Below the pieces are notes generated by a model that did no database searches, was not told the origin of the DNA, and worked only from the letters and a program-made list of their open reading frames with translations. From NCBI GenBank assembly GCA_021776615.1, contig JAJFFO010000002.1, positions 62,001 to 126,000 of the forward strand: a stretch of DNA of 64,000 nucleotides, given 5' to 3'. Both the position numbers and the translations under genes were made by a program. Within the stretch, counting starts at the first letter, position 1. Each line of letters opens with the position of its first letter. Below, piece after piece: positions 1 through 9,014 of this stretch. The stretch comes from Robiginitomaculum sp. (GTDB lineage: Bacteria > Pseudomonadota > Alphaproteobacteria > Caulobacterales > Maricaulaceae).

Positions 1-2135
1 TTCGCCTTGCAGAAAAGGCCTCGGCGTTGGCCGATTATGCAAATTCGCTTGAGGCTATTGCGCTGGGGCATTTGGAGGATAAGCGCGATGCGATTGTAAC
101 GGCCCTGCGGGCGGCATCCCGGCTTGCCGCTAAACAGGCGGCGCAATTTGCGGGCGATCTGGACGACCCACAAGTGGTCACCAAGGCGGCTAATGGCCTG
201 ACTATGGACGACCCGGCCCGCTTGGTGAGTCTGGCACCAATAGGGCGTGAAATTGACGCCCTTATCGACCAGTCCGATGATCAGGATGCGCGGCTGGCGC
301 TTTGTGTGCTGCGGGCGCAAATGCGCAATCTGGGCCTTGGCGCGGCGCGCATTCATTTGCGGATTAATGCGGCGCAATTGATCTCGGCCCTGCGCGCAGA
401 TTTGGGGCTGGCACCGGGCCGCGAATTTTCCGATAGAACCGCCTTGGAGATGGCGGCTGAAAAAGCCAAAACCGTTACGCCGCGGCGGATTAATGTGGCG
501 TCTATCTTTTTGGAGCCAATGACCGCGCGGCGGCAACTGATGTTGTGCGCGCAATTTGCCAAGCATGTGGATGGCGATACGCCAATCCGGTTTTTAATCG
601 CCGAATGCGAAACCCCGGCCACCGTCATGGGCGCGATTTATCTGGCCCGGCTTTACGGGGTTGAGCAGATGTTGGATATCTCTCCCTTGTTTGAAACACC
701 CGACGCGATGGAGCGTGGCGGCCGCCTGATTGAGCGGCTATTGGCTGAAGATGAATATGTTGCCTATATTCGCGCGCGCGGGCGCATTTCCATACAGATC
801 GGGTTTTCGGATTCGGGGCGGTTTATGGGCCAGATTGCCGCCAATTGCGCGATTGAGCGGCTACAAATATTGCTGGCCCGGGCGCTGGCGGCCAAAGACA
901 TTCGCGATGTTGAAGTGCTTGTTTTCAACACCCACGGCGAATCCATGGGCCGCGGTGCCTATCCCGGCACGCTGAAAGAGCGTTTTGATTATCTGATGAC
1001 GCCGTGGACCCGGGCCCGTTTTGCGCATGAAGGCATAAAGCTCAATGCCGAAGCCAGCTTTCAGGGCGGCGACGGGTTTTTGCATTTCGAAACCGAACAC
1101 CTTGCCGGGGCCACCACTGCGGCGCTTTTGCAATGGGGATTTGGCCAACCAAAGGCCGACAAAGCGGATAAATACTATGCCGACATCAATTATTCATGGG
1201 ATTTTTACCGCGGCATAAAGACCTGGCAGGAAAACCTGTTCGAGAATGAGGATTACCAAATTTCGGTGGGCGCTTTCGCGCCCAATTTGCTGTTTACTAC
1301 CGGATCGCGCAAAGCCCGGCGGCAAAGCGGGGCGGCGATAACTGGACCCAAATCCCTACGTGCCATTCCCCACAACGCCATCTTGCAACAACTGGCTGCG
1401 CCGGTGAATATTTTTGGCGGTGCCGGGCACACGGCCGGGTTAGAGCCGGAGCGACTGGTCGAGCAAATCATTGGTTCGGGGCGTATGCGCGAGTTAATTG
1501 GCATGATCCGCAATGCCCGGGGACTGGCCAGCCTGCCGGTCATGCGCGCTTATGCGGTTTTGTTCGATGCCAGTTTTTGGGTAGGCAAAGCGGCCAGCGA
1601 GACCGATCCAAGCATGGTCTTTGCGTGCGAACAATTGGCCAGCCATTTGGGCACGCGGCAGACGCCAATAGCGATGAACCGTTTTGCCAACCATATTGCC
1701 GCTGATTTAGCGCGGCTTGATAAGGTTTTCGAGGCCGTGGATGGCGAGCAATATGTAGAGGAACGCCATGCTGACAGGCGGAGCATGCATGCGCTGCACG
1801 CCATACGTCAGGCAATGATCATGAAAGCCTTTATGCTGACCGCCAGCCTGCCATCTTTCTCGCAGCGCCATGATTGCACGCGAGCGACGGTGCTAGATTT
1901 GGCCTTCGCGTTGCGCTTTGGCGAGTTGGCAGATTTATTGGCCGATATTTTCCCCGCCAATGACGCTGGTTCTGCTTCCTTAAGCGGTATCGTCGAACCG
2001 AGTGATGATCCAAAAAAGGGGGTGCGCGGGTACCCGCAAATCCACGCGAATGTCATAGAACCTTTGCGCCAGATTCACCAAAGCATTCGCGAAATCGGCG
2101 TCGGTATCGGGCATCATTATGGCGCTTATGGGTAG
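1..2135 (+). CDS. ppc: Phosphoenolpyruvate carboxylase, divergent type (5' end outside window)
   Basis: PEP carboxylase adds bicarbonate to phosphoenolpyruvate to make oxaloacetate, an anaplerotic cytoplasmic reaction. The frame is open to the left edge, so about 711 C-terminal residues are visible, against roughly 880-930 for the family; the catalytic TAHPTE histidine region would lie upstream. Seen here are equivalents of three family motifs: GFSDSGRFMG (usual GYSDSNKDGG), HGESMGRGAYPG (usual HGRGGSVGRGG) and TGSRKARR followed by SLRAIP and a GAG (usual GSRPxRR...SLRAIPW...GAG). The C-terminus ends GHHYGAYG and not in the usual QNTG. These departures mark a divergent branch. The gene converges on the next one with 11 bases between stops. 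Confidence 0.75.
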   Translation, partial: RLAEKASALADYANSLEAIALGHLEDKRDAIVTALRAASRLAAKQAAQFAGDLDDPQVVTKAANGLTMDDPARLVSLAPIGREIDALIDQSDDQDARLALCVLRAQMRNLGLGAARIHLRINAAQLISALRADLGLAPGREFSDRTALEMAAEKAKTVTPRRINVASIFLEPMTARRQLMLCAQFAKHVDGDTPIRFLIAECETPATVMGAIYLARLYGVEQMLDISPLFETPDAMERGGRLIERLLAEDEYVAYIRARGRISIQIGFSDSGRFMGQIAANCAIERLQILLARALAAKDIRDVEVLVFNTHGESMGRGAYPGTLKERFDYLMTPWTRARFAHEGIKLNAEASFQGGDGFLHFETEHLAGATTAALLQWGFGQPKADKADKYYADINYSWDFYRGIKTWQENLFENEDYQISVGAFAPNLLFTTGSRKARRQSGAAITGPKSLRAIPHNAILQQLAAPVNIFGGAGHTAGLEPERLVEQIIGSGRMRELIGMIRNARGLASLPVMRAYAVLFDASFWVGKAASETDPSMVFACEQLASHLGTRQTPIAMNRFANHIAADLARLDKVFEAVDGEQYVEERHADRRSMHALHAIRQAMIMKAFMLTASLPSFSQRHDCTRATVLDLAFALRFGELADLLADIFPANDAGSASLSGIVEPSDDPKKGVRGYPQIHANVIEPLRQIHQSIREIGVGIGHHYGAYG

Positions 2136-2146
2136 GCTCCAGAGCT

Positions 2147-2836
2147 TCACAGTTTTTTTGCGGTAATATTAAGCAAATAGATCGGACTGTCCTTATTTTC
2201 AAAGATTTGGATGTGGGTCTTTTTCTGGTATTTGAGCAAGGTTGAAGACGTAGCGAGAATACGTTCATCCGCGCCGTCGACGTATTTTATGGTGATGGCG
2301 ATATGGGTTTTGTCGTCATTACTCTCTTTTGGTGTGAATTCAAAAACATAAGCTGCTGTCTCACTCATGGGATGACGAATGGTGATGGTTTTACCATATT
2401 CCGTTGTACGGCTATCTTCCAGGTCTGTCACATACACTTCGTCGGCAAAGCCTTTAATAAAGTCGGCGTTTTCGTTCTTCACCACCTCCACATTGCCAAA
2501 GAATTTAACGATCTGCCCGCTAATGGATAATTCTATGTCATCGGCGAGACTGGGACTCATAGAGGTAAAAACCAATGCGGTGACAACGGAGAATGCCGTT
2601 AGGGCACCGACAATCTTCTTACGGGAAAGACTAAAGAGTCTTTTCGTGCTGGCAAATTGCGGTGTGGCGGTACTGGCCTTGTTTAAGTATTGGTCAATCA
2701 GCGTGCGCACAATATTGCTCATCGACTGTCCGTCGCGCTCTGATCGTGCGGCCAAAGCAATCTTGGTTTCATAGGGCACGCGTACTTCTATGGTTTCGGT
2801 TTTCTTGCCGCCTTGCTGATCATCAGTATTGCTCAT
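2147..2836 (-). CDS. Ribbon-helix-helix domain protein with transmembrane anchor
   Basis: A 229-residue protein of unknown function. Residues 14-53 look like a ribbon-helix-helix (CopG/Arc-like) DNA-binding fold: strand ETIEVRVP, then two short helices ending SMSNIVRTLIDQYLNK. A basic stretch (SRKK, residues 71-74) precedes a hydrophobic segment of about 20 residues (75-95) ending SPSLADD, which could be a membrane span or an internal signal-like sequence. Residues 100-229 form a polar, beta-rich domain with no motif I recognise, expected outside the cytoplasm. It is followed on the same strand by nothing close, and its upstream neighbour, 110 bases away on the same strand, is the secreted vWA protein. 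The order DNA-binding domain, membrane, periplasmic domain suggests a one-component membrane sensor, but that is inference. Confidence 0.7.
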   Translation of the reverse strand: MSNTDDQQGGKKTETIEVRVPYETKIALAARSERDGQSMSNIVRTLIDQYLNKASTATPQFASTKRLFSLSRKKIVGALTAFSVVTALVFTSMSPSLADDIELSISGQIVKFFGNVEVVKNENADFIKGFADEVYVTDLEDSRTTEYGKTITIRHPMSETAAYVFEFTPKESNDDKTHIAITIKYVDGADERILATSSTLLKYQKKTHIQIFENKDSPIYLLNITAKKL

Positions 2837-2946
2837 TTAAATTCACCGTATTTGCTGCACCGTCCGTGGAGTAGAAGGGGCAAATACAGCGAACTCAAAT
2901 GATTTCGTGTCCGGACAGCAGGTTAATTGGTCCGGCAGATCTAAAA

Positions 2947-4104
2947 CTATGGCAATTCGCCTTCCTTCGCTCTTTCTACCATTTGTTTGCGTATGGTTGC
3001 CCGAACCTGCACATCAAAAGCGTCGTCCGGTGCCTCGGTGGCACGTTTTTCGGCGTCTTCTTTTAAAAATTCATCGCGTTTTTTTACCAAGGCGGCCATG
3101 CGTGTATTGATATCTTGGCGCTGTGCAACCAATGCATCGAGCCTTGTTTTTTGTTCGTCTTTGGAAAGCCCTTTAAATTCTTCGGGCAATTCCTCGAGTT
3201 TCAGGGCGTCCAGTGACACTTTGCCGTCTTCATAGTCCTCGACCAATTCATTGCCGCCGGTGACCACCTGGTTGAGCTTGCCTTTTTTATAGCGATAACT
3301 GGCCATATCCGAGGCTACGGGCGCAGCGGCGGCAAGGGCGACACTGCGCTTTTCGCGGATCATTTCCTGCTTTTGCGCCGAGCCATAGCTTCGCACCGTG
3401 CCATTCATGGCGTGCTGCATCTGTTCAATCTGCTCATCATAAGGCGATTGCACCTGACGCATGCCGCCATTTTGCGGAATTGCCAGATATTCGCCTTCGC
3501 CCAAATCGGCAATTTCGTGCCAGATTTTGGCGGTGTTCGGGTCGCGCCCGGCTTGCACCGTATTGACAATAATATTTCGCGCCCGCCCGTTGCGCAGGGT
3601 TATCGCATAGGGCGTGTCATCTTGATAATCCATATGCGGGGGCGCATCACCGACCAGAAACACCATGCGCAGGCTGCGTCGATCACTGCTCCAGTGCAAA
3701 TCATCAATGCTTTCCTTCAAGGCTTGATTGACGGATTCGGGCCGATCGCCACCGCCTTGTGCCTGAAATTCGAGCAAATGACCGTAAATGCCGCTCAAAT
3801 CATCGGTCAGGTCAAAGGTTTTGGTGATATAGGCATCGCCCCGGTCGCGATAACCAATGAGGGCAAAGCGGATATTACCCTGCTGGCCCTTTTGCGTTTC
3901 GGCAATGTCATTGGCGATCGACCAGATTTTTTGTTTCGCCCCCTCAATCAGGCCAGACATGGAGCCGGTGGTGTCGAGCACAAACGCAACATCGACATTT
4001 TGGGGCGGCGCGAAGGCACGACCTGCAAAACTTGGGGCGGCAGCGCTCAAAGCGGTGCTCAAAACGGTGGCGCTCAGCAAAGCCGTACGCATTAGATGTT
4101 TCAT
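2947..4104 (-). CDS. Secreted von Willebrand factor A domain protein
   Basis: This 385-residue protein starts with a signal peptide (basic start, hydrophobic core, SAAAPSFA-G cleavage near residue 27), so it is exported. A vWA domain follows; residues 44-50 read DTTGSMS, a metal-ion adhesion site motif of the DxTxS form, and the domain continues to about residue 230 (later acidic site near FLVGDAPPHMD). The C-terminal third (about 250-385) is charged and probably helical, with many Lys, Glu and Arg. vWA domains usually bind protein partners through a divalent metal; the partner here is unknown. The start is supported by the signal peptide. The gene is divergent from the secreted protein gene at 4440. 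Confidence 0.8.
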   Translation of the reverse strand: MKHLMRTALLSATVLSTALSAAAPSFAGRAFAPPQNVDVAFVLDTTGSMSGLIEGAKQKIWSIANDIAETQKGQQGNIRFALIGYRDRGDAYITKTFDLTDDLSGIYGHLLEFQAQGGGDRPESVNQALKESIDDLHWSSDRRSLRMVFLVGDAPPHMDYQDDTPYAITLRNGRARNIIVNTVQAGRDPNTAKIWHEIADLGEGEYLAIPQNGGMRQVQSPYDEQIEQMQHAMNGTVRSYGSAQKQEMIREKRSVALAAAAPVASDMASYRYKKGKLNQVVTGGNELVEDYEDGKVSLDALKLEELPEEFKGLSKDEQKTRLDALVAQRQDINTRMAALVKKRDEFLKEDAEKRATEAPDDAFDVQVRATIRKQMVERAKEGELP

Positions 4105-4234
4105 GATTAATCCTCACTGCGCCCCCGCTCCGTGTGTAATGCGCGGTGATTCTGCCCAGAATGGGGCGCTGGAAAGATCATTTATGGCGGCTCAACGCCT
4201 GCAGAGATGCGCCAGTGTAACGCGAGCTACCCGA

Positions 4235-4327
4235 TCTTATGTTTTTATTCTTGGGATGCCGCGCTTGGGAACAACATTTACCAAACAAATTCTTTCCGCG
4301 CGCTCCAAAATCGAAGGGCTGTGGGGT
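4235..4327 (+). pseudogene. Remnant of a sulfotransferase P-loop region
   Basis: This sits in the 335-base gap between divergent genes (4105-4439). One frame reads YVFILGMPRLGTT followed by KQILSAR and KIEGLWG. That closely follows the 5'-phosphosulfate-binding loop of TPR-type sulfotransferases (typically VFIVGMPRSGTTLxEQILxxHPxIxGxGE). The frame stops at 4364-4366 and has no upstream domain, so at most a fragment survives. The rest of the gap shows no other gene; a plausible Shine-Dalgarno (GGGAG, 4431-4435) for the next gene lies at its end. The match is by eye only and could be chance. Confidence 0.4.
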
Positions 4328-4439
4328 GGTCCCGGGTTGGATAAAGGTTTTATCATCTTTCGGTAACAATCCAACAAGAAGCAGGCAGTATGTTCGCGGC
4401 AATCTGTGTGAGTTTAAAAACAAAAAGGGTGGGAGTTTA

Positions 4440-5042
4440 ATGAAAAATACAAGCGTAATAACAGGTGCACTTTGTTCGATCTGTTTTGTTGTCGCGGCAA
4501 ATAGCGCGGTGGCACAAGCGGCAGATGGGCCACCCATTTTATACCAGCCAACCATAGATAGCCCTATTGGCGCGCCCAATCCGAAGGGGCCTAAAGAGTT
4601 GGAGCAATACGCGTTTCTCATTGGCGACTGGGACGCTCAAATTACCTGGATACCCGCAAATGGGGAGCCGGTAACTTACGCTGCTAAATGGCATAATGTT
4701 TGGGCTATTAACGGCATGGCAATTGTGCAGGAATGGCGGGGACCATACCTGACGGGGCAAGAGCTACGCTTTTACAATCCGCGAGCCGGGCATTGGGTTG
4801 GAAGCAACGTCTATCCCGGCAATGGGCGCATTAAAGCCGTCACCGCTGTTCGCACTGAGGACACCATGGTTGTTAAGATTGAGCCGAGCAAAAATAAGCG
4901 CGGCCCCTTCATCAATCGTGAGACCTATTTCAATATTGCGGAAAATGCCTTTGAGATGAAGTCAGAGCAATCCTATGATGATGGCAAGACGTGGGAAAAA
5001 GGCAATTATTCCATGGTGGTCAGTAGGACTTTGTCTGATTGA
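4440..5042 (+). CDS. Secreted protein of unknown function (DUF1579-like)
   Basis: A 200-residue protein. I chose the ATG at 4440 over the longer open frame (from 4239) because it follows a GGGAG ribosome site and begins with a clear signal peptide: KN at the start, a hydrophobic core, and cleavage near AVAQA-A (about residue 26). The mature part has FLIGDWDAQITW, a repeated pattern of Trp/Gly strands (MAIVQEWRGPYLTG, FYNPRAGHWVGSNVYPG) and DDGKTWEKG near the end. This is the style of DUF1579-type small beta proteins, whose function is unknown. It probably lies in the periplasm or is lipid-binding, but no catalytic residues can be named. Confidence 0.65.
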   Translation: MKNTSVITGALCSICFVVAANSAVAQAADGPPILYQPTIDSPIGAPNPKGPKELEQYAFLIGDWDAQITWIPANGEPVTYAAKWHNVWAINGMAIVQEWRGPYLTGQELRFYNPRAGHWVGSNVYPGNGRIKAVTAVRTEDTMVVKIEPSKNKRGPFINRETYFNIAENAFEMKSEQSYDDGKTWEKGNYSMVVSRTLSD

Positions 5043-5233
5043 CGCTCCCGACGGCGAGGGAAAACCCATTTCCAAACAGATTTCCGCACTGATTAGTCTC
5101 ATTCAGGCGTTGCAATAAAGTTCTTGTGGTTCTAGCTTCCGGTGGGAGCGGGGGCTTGTGCAAAGCCTGAGTCGCCGCGCCAATTTTTGTGCACAGCCTG
5201 TTTGTGCCATCTGCGTAGCTGCCGGAGCTTTCC

Positions 5234-5599
5234 ATGAGCGAATATTTGCTCGAATACCTGCCTGTTCTCATTTTTCTGGTCATTGCCGCCGTGATCGCGC
5301 TTGTGTTCATGGTGTTGCCGCTAGTGCTGGCACCGAAAAACCCCGATAGCGAGAAGGTTTCTACCTATGAGTGCGGGTTTGAGGCGTTTGATGATGCGCG
5401 GATGCAATTTGACGTAAAATTCTATCTCGTGGCAATTCTGTTTATCGTCTTTGATCTCGAAGTGGTGTTCCTGTTTCCATGGGCGGTGAATTTGTCGCAG
5501 CTTGGGCCATACGCATTTTGGACAATGATGATATTTCTGGGCGAGCTTATCATTGGCTTTGCCTATGCGTGGCGTCGCGGCGCGCTAGAGTGGGAGTAG
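5234..5599 (+). CDS. nuoA: NADH-quinone oxidoreductase subunit A
   Basis: NuoA is a small membrane subunit of respiratory complex I, at the junction of the peripheral arm and the membrane arm. The 121-residue protein has three hydrophobic spans (about 9-32, 64-84 and 90-110). The first cytoplasmic loop carries the family signature [10 protein letters not shown] with its conserved Cys. It opens a nuoA-N operon with overlapping or closely spaced genes. The 191 bases upstream hold no gene; a weak promoter-like pair (TTGCAA at 5110 and TAGCTT at 5133, 17 apart) is the best candidate I see for operon transcription, at low confidence. Confidence 0.96.
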   Translation: MSEYLLEYLPVLIFLVIAAVIALVFMVLPLVLAPKNPDSEKVSTYECGFEAFDDARMQFDVKFYLVAILFIVFDLEVVFLFPWAVNLSQLGPYAFWTMMIFLGELIIGFAYAWRRGALEWE

Positions 5600-5603
5600 G
5601 GTA

Positions 5604-6182
5604 ATGAGCGATACAAATTCTCCCATACTTGGTGTGCCGGCGATGGGTGCCGCGCGCGTGGCAACGCCGCATTATGACCCCAAAAAACACGACCCGTTTC
5701 ATGATGGCGTATCCGATGCGTTGATGGACAAGGGCTTTGTTATTGCCAGTGCCGATGAGTTGATCACCTGGGCGCGCACCGGCTCGCTCATGTGGATGAC
5801 TTTCGGGCTTGCCTGTTGTGCGGTCGAGATGATGCAGGCCAGCATGCCACGCTATGACGTTGAACGTTTTGGGTTTGCGCCGCGCGCGTCCCCGCGCCAG
5901 TCTGATGTGATGATTGTGGCGGGTACATTGACCAATAAAATGGCCCCGGCTTTGCGCAAAGTGTATGATCAAATGCCAGAGCCGCGGTACGTTATCTCTA
6001 TGGGTAGCTGCGCCAATGGTGGTGGCTATTATCACTATTCCTATTCAGTTGTGCGTGGTTGTGACCGCATTGTGCCGGTCGATATTTATGTGCCCGGTTG
6101 TCCGCCAACTGCGGAAGCATTGGTCTATGGTATTTTGCAATTACAGAAAAAAATTCGCCGCGAGGGGGATATTATTCGATGA
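5604..6182 (+). CDS. nuoB: NADH-quinone oxidoreductase subunit B
   Basis: NuoB carries iron-sulfur cluster N2, which passes electrons to ubiquinone, and sits where the peripheral arm meets the membrane. The 192-residue protein has the vicinal Cys pair in [12 protein letters not shown] and the two further cluster ligands in [22 protein letters not shown] and VPGCPPTAE, so all ligands are present. Its N-terminal 30 residues are a variable extension. It starts four bases after nuoA ends, and its stop overlaps the nuoC start in an ATGA arrangement that should couple their translation. Confidence 0.97.
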   Translation: MSDTNSPILGVPAMGAARVATPHYDPKKHDPFHDGVSDALMDKGFVIASADELITWARTGSLMWMTFGLACCAVEMMQASMPRYDVERFGFAPRASPRQSDVMIVAGTLTNKMAPALRKVYDQMPEPRYVISMGSCANGGGYYHYSYSVVRGCDRIVPVDIYVPGCPPTAEALVYGILQLQKKIRREGDIIR

Positions 6183-6793
6183 GCAAATCATTAGCCGAAC
6201 TTGAGCAATATCTCGTTGAAGAATTGGGTAATGGGCTTACCGGAAGTCAGATCGCCTTTGGTGAATTGACCTTGCTTGCCCATGCCGAACAAATTGCCAA
6301 AATTCTGATTTTCTTGCGCGATGACAGCCAATGTCGGTTCGATATTTTGGTGGATATTTGCGGGGTGGATTATCCCGGCCGTGCCAAGCGTTTCGATGTG
6401 GTGTACCATTTGCTTTCTATGCGCGATAACAATCGCTTGCGTGTGAAAGTTAAAGTTGCTGATGGCGCCGAAGTGCCCAGCGTTGTTGAGGTGTTTCCGG
6501 CGGCCAACTGGAATGAGCGCGAAGCCTTTGACATGTATGGCATATTATTTTCTGGCCATCCGGATCTGCGCCGTATTCTCACCGATTACGGCTTTGAGGG
6601 ACATCCGTTGCGCAAGGATTTCCCCCTAAGTGGTCATGTGCAAGTGCGCTATGACGAGGAGCAGCGCCGGGTGATTTATGAGCCGGTATCGTTGACCCAG
6701 GAGTTTCGCAATTTCGACACCCTAAGCCCGTGGGAAGGTGCGAAATATGTCGCCGAGCAGGAAAAGAACAATGAAGAGGGTGAGGCGGGTTAA
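6179..6793 (+). CDS. nuoC: NADH-quinone oxidoreductase subunit C
   Basis: NuoC is the 30 kDa subunit of the hydrophilic arm of complex I and packs against NuoD, NuoB and NuoI. The 204-residue product has the family signature near [20 protein letters not shown] and [15 protein letters not shown] (about residues 120-150). It is separate from NuoD, not fused as in E. coli. I chose the ATG at 6179, overlapping the nuoB stop by four bases, since the longer open frame runs back into nuoB. The stop and the nuoD start share one base (TAATG). Confidence 0.96.
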   Translation: MSKSLAELEQYLVEELGNGLTGSQIAFGELTLLAHAEQIAKILIFLRDDSQCRFDILVDICGVDYPGRAKRFDVVYHLLSMRDNNRLRVKVKVADGAEVPSVVEVFPAANWNEREAFDMYGILFSGHPDLRRILTDYGFEGHPLRKDFPLSGHVQVRYDEEQRRVIYEPVSLTQEFRNFDTLSPWEGAKYVAEQEKNNEEGEAG

Positions 6794-7983
6794 TGGCTGA
6801 CATCGAAGTCGAAACCGAAGCGCGCAATTTTACCATCAATTTTGGCCCGCAGCATCCGGCAGCGCACGGCGTGCTGCGTCTGGTGGTGGAGTTGGACGGC
6901 GAAATTGTTGAGCGGGTTGACCCGCATATCGGGCTTTTGCATCGTGGCACCGAAAAGCTGATCGAGCATAAGACCTATTTGCAAGCCATGCCGTATTTTG
7001 ACCGGCTGGACTACGTTGCACCAATGAATCAGGAGCACGCCTTTTGTCTGGCGATTGAAAAGCTTGCTGATATTGAAGTGCCGCGCCGCGCGCAATTTAT
7101 TCGGGTGCTGTATTCGGAAATCGGACGGCTATTGTCGCACCTTCTGAACGTCACCACCCAGGCCATGGATGTGGGCGCGTTGACGCCGCCATTGTGGGGC
7201 TTTGAAGAGCGCGAAAAGCTGATGGTGTTCTATGAGCGCGCTTCGGGTTCGCGCATGCACGCGGCGTATTTTCGTCCGGGTGGTGTGCATCAGGATTTAC
7301 CGCAAGATTTGATCGACGATATTGGCAAATTTTGCGAAACTTTCCCGCAGGTGCTCGATGATATCGAGACCTTGCTGACGGATAACCGTATTTTCAAGCA
7401 ACGTAATGCGGATATCGGCATTGTCAGCCAGCAAGACGCGCTGGAATGGGGTTTTTCCGGCGTTATGGTGCGTGGCTCCGGCATGGCGTGGGATTTGCGC
7501 CGTTCGCAGCCTTATGAAGTGTATTCCGAGCTGGATTTTGACATCGCCATTGGCAAACATGGTGATTGCTATGACCGCTATCTGGTGCGTATGGCGGAAA
7601 TGCGCGAAAGCGTAAAAATCATGCGCCAATGCATTGAGAAAATGCCGCAAGGACCGGTGATGGAAACCAGCGGCAAGGTCGCACCGCCAAGCCGCGCCGA
7701 GATGAAGCAGAGCATGGAAGCGCTGATTCACCACTTCAAGCTTTATACCGAAGGCTTTCATGTGCCCGAAGGCGAAGTGTATTGCGCGGTTGAAGCGCCC
7801 AAAGGTGAGTTTGGCGTGTATCTGGTGTCAGCTGGCACCAACAAGCCATATCGGTGCAAAATTAAAGCCCCGGGCTTCGCACATTTGCAAGCCATGGATT
7901 ACCTCAATAAAGGCCATATGCTGGCCGATATTTCCGCCATTATCGGCTCGCTGGACGTAGTGTTTGGGGAGATTGACCGATGA
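6793..7983 (+). CDS. nuoD: NADH-quinone oxidoreductase subunit D
   Basis: NuoD is the 49 kDa subunit that, with NuoB, forms the ubiquinone reduction site of complex I. It descends from the large subunit of NiFe hydrogenases. The 396-residue protein has the expected N-terminal [13 protein letters not shown] loop with the quinone-site His, [12 protein letters not shown], and the Tyr/Asp-containing region around PYFDRLDYV. The C-terminus ends DVVFGEIDR as is normal for the family. Length is typical for alphaproteobacteria. It overlaps nuoC by one base and nuoE by four (ATGA). Confidence 0.97.
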   Translation: MADIEVETEARNFTINFGPQHPAAHGVLRLVVELDGEIVERVDPHIGLLHRGTEKLIEHKTYLQAMPYFDRLDYVAPMNQEHAFCLAIEKLADIEVPRRAQFIRVLYSEIGRLLSHLLNVTTQAMDVGALTPPLWGFEEREKLMVFYERASGSRMHAAYFRPGGVHQDLPQDLIDDIGKFCETFPQVLDDIETLLTDNRIFKQRNADIGIVSQQDALEWGFSGVMVRGSGMAWDLRRSQPYEVYSELDFDIAIGKHGDCYDRYLVRMAEMRESVKIMRQCIEKMPQGPVMETSGKVAPPSRAEMKQSMEALIHHFKLYTEGFHVPEGEVYCAVEAPKGEFGVYLVSAGTNKPYRCKIKAPGFAHLQAMDYLNKGHMLADISAIIGSLDVVFGEIDR

Positions 7984-9014
7984 GTGCGCGCCATCTTGCT
8001 AAAGACCAGCCAGCCAGCTTTGCTTTCTCGAAAGAGGGCGAAAGCCAAGCCAAATACTGGATTGCCAAATACCCCAAAGACAAACAGCGTTCGGCGGTTA
8101 TTCCTTTGTTGTGGATTGCGCAAAAGGATAATGATGGCTGGGTTTCCGAGCCGGCCATGCGGGTTATCGGTGACCGTCTGGGCATGGCTTATATCCGCGT
8201 GCTCGAAGTTGCCACATTTTACACGATGTTCAAGCTGGAACCGGTTGGTGAGCACCTGATTCAAGTGTGCGGCACCACCCCATGCATGTTGCGCGGCTCG
8301 GGCGACCTCATCAAGGTGTGCAAAAGCAAGATTGGCGCTAAAAATACCGTATCTGCCGATGGTAAATTCACTTGGGAAGAAGTCGAGTGCCTCGGTGCCT
8401 GCGTCAATGCGCCGATGGTGCAAATCTCTAATGCATCGGGCGATGCCTATTATGAGGATTTGGACGCCGCCAGCATGGAAAAATTGCTGGATGACCTTGC
8501 CGCCGGTCGCAAAGTGAAATTGGGGCCGCAAAACAGCCGCAAAAGCTCCGAGCCATTGGGCGGCGCGCTGACATTGAGCGATAAATCCTTGTTTGATGGC
8601 TCGCGCGCTAAAAAAATAAAAATACCCAACGCGCCAAAAGGGGCTGCCAAGGCGAAAGCTGCAAAACCAACACCGAAGAAAACCACACTAATTGCCGATG
8701 GTAAAAAGGCGGTGGCGAAGGCCCCGGCTGCGAAAACCGTAGCAAAGCCTGTGCCTGCGGCGAAAACCTCAAAACCTAAATTGCTCAAAGCGGCGCGCAA
8801 AGGCGTGGCCGATGATTTGACGCGTATTTCCGGCGTCGGCCCCAAGATTGAGGGGGTTTTGCACAAATTGGGCGTTTTCCATTTTGATCAAATCGCCGTT
8901 TGGAAAAAAGCGGAAGTCGATTGGGTTGATGAGCAATTGAAATTCAAGGGCCGTATCGGCCGCGAAAAATGGATTGCGCAAGCCAAAAAACTGGCGAAGG
9001 AGGCAGGGAAATGA
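7980..9014 (+). CDS. nuoE: NADH-quinone oxidoreductase subunit E with long C-terminal extension
   Basis: NuoE is the 24 kDa subunit that holds the 2Fe-2S cluster N1a beside the NADH site of NuoF. Residues 1-180 are the normal thioredoxin-like domain with cluster ligands in CGTTPCM and [10 protein letters not shown]. At 344 residues the protein is far longer than the usual 160-220: residues about 185-275 are a Lys/Ala/Pro linker, and about 280-344 form a compact helix-hairpin-helix-like domain ([20 protein letters not shown]). Similar tails occur on some alphaproteobacterial NuoE proteins. Its role is not known to me. The start overlaps the nuoD stop. Confidence 0.95.
   Translation: MSARHLAKDQPASFAFSKEGESQAKYWIAKYPKDKQRSAVIPLLWIAQKDNDGWVSEPAMRVIGDRLGMAYIRVLEVATFYTMFKLEPVGEHLIQVCGTTPCMLRGSGDLIKVCKSKIGAKNTVSADGKFTWEEVECLGACVNAPMVQISNASGDAYYEDLDAASMEKLLDDLAAGRKVKLGPQNSRKSSEPLGGALTLSDKSLFDGSRAKKIKIPNAPKGAAKAKAAKPTPKKTTLIADGKKAVAKAPAAKTVAKPVPAAKTSKPKLLKAARKGVADDLTRISGVGPKIEGVLHKLGVFHFDQIAVWKKAEVDWVDEQLKFKGRIGREKWIAQAKKLAKEAGK

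Noticed and set aside
2911-2936. Inverted repeat TCCGGAC...GTCCGG after the vWA gene
   Set aside because: It has a 13-base loop and no T run on either side, so I do not call it a terminator.
3373-4095. Long plus-strand frame opposite the vWA gene
   Set aside because: It is antisense to a clear exported protein and shows no domain or ribosome site.
4239-4439. Longer start for the secreted protein at 4440
   Set aside because: The extension covers a region with no protein-like pattern in that frame, and the 4440 start has a ribosome site and signal peptide.
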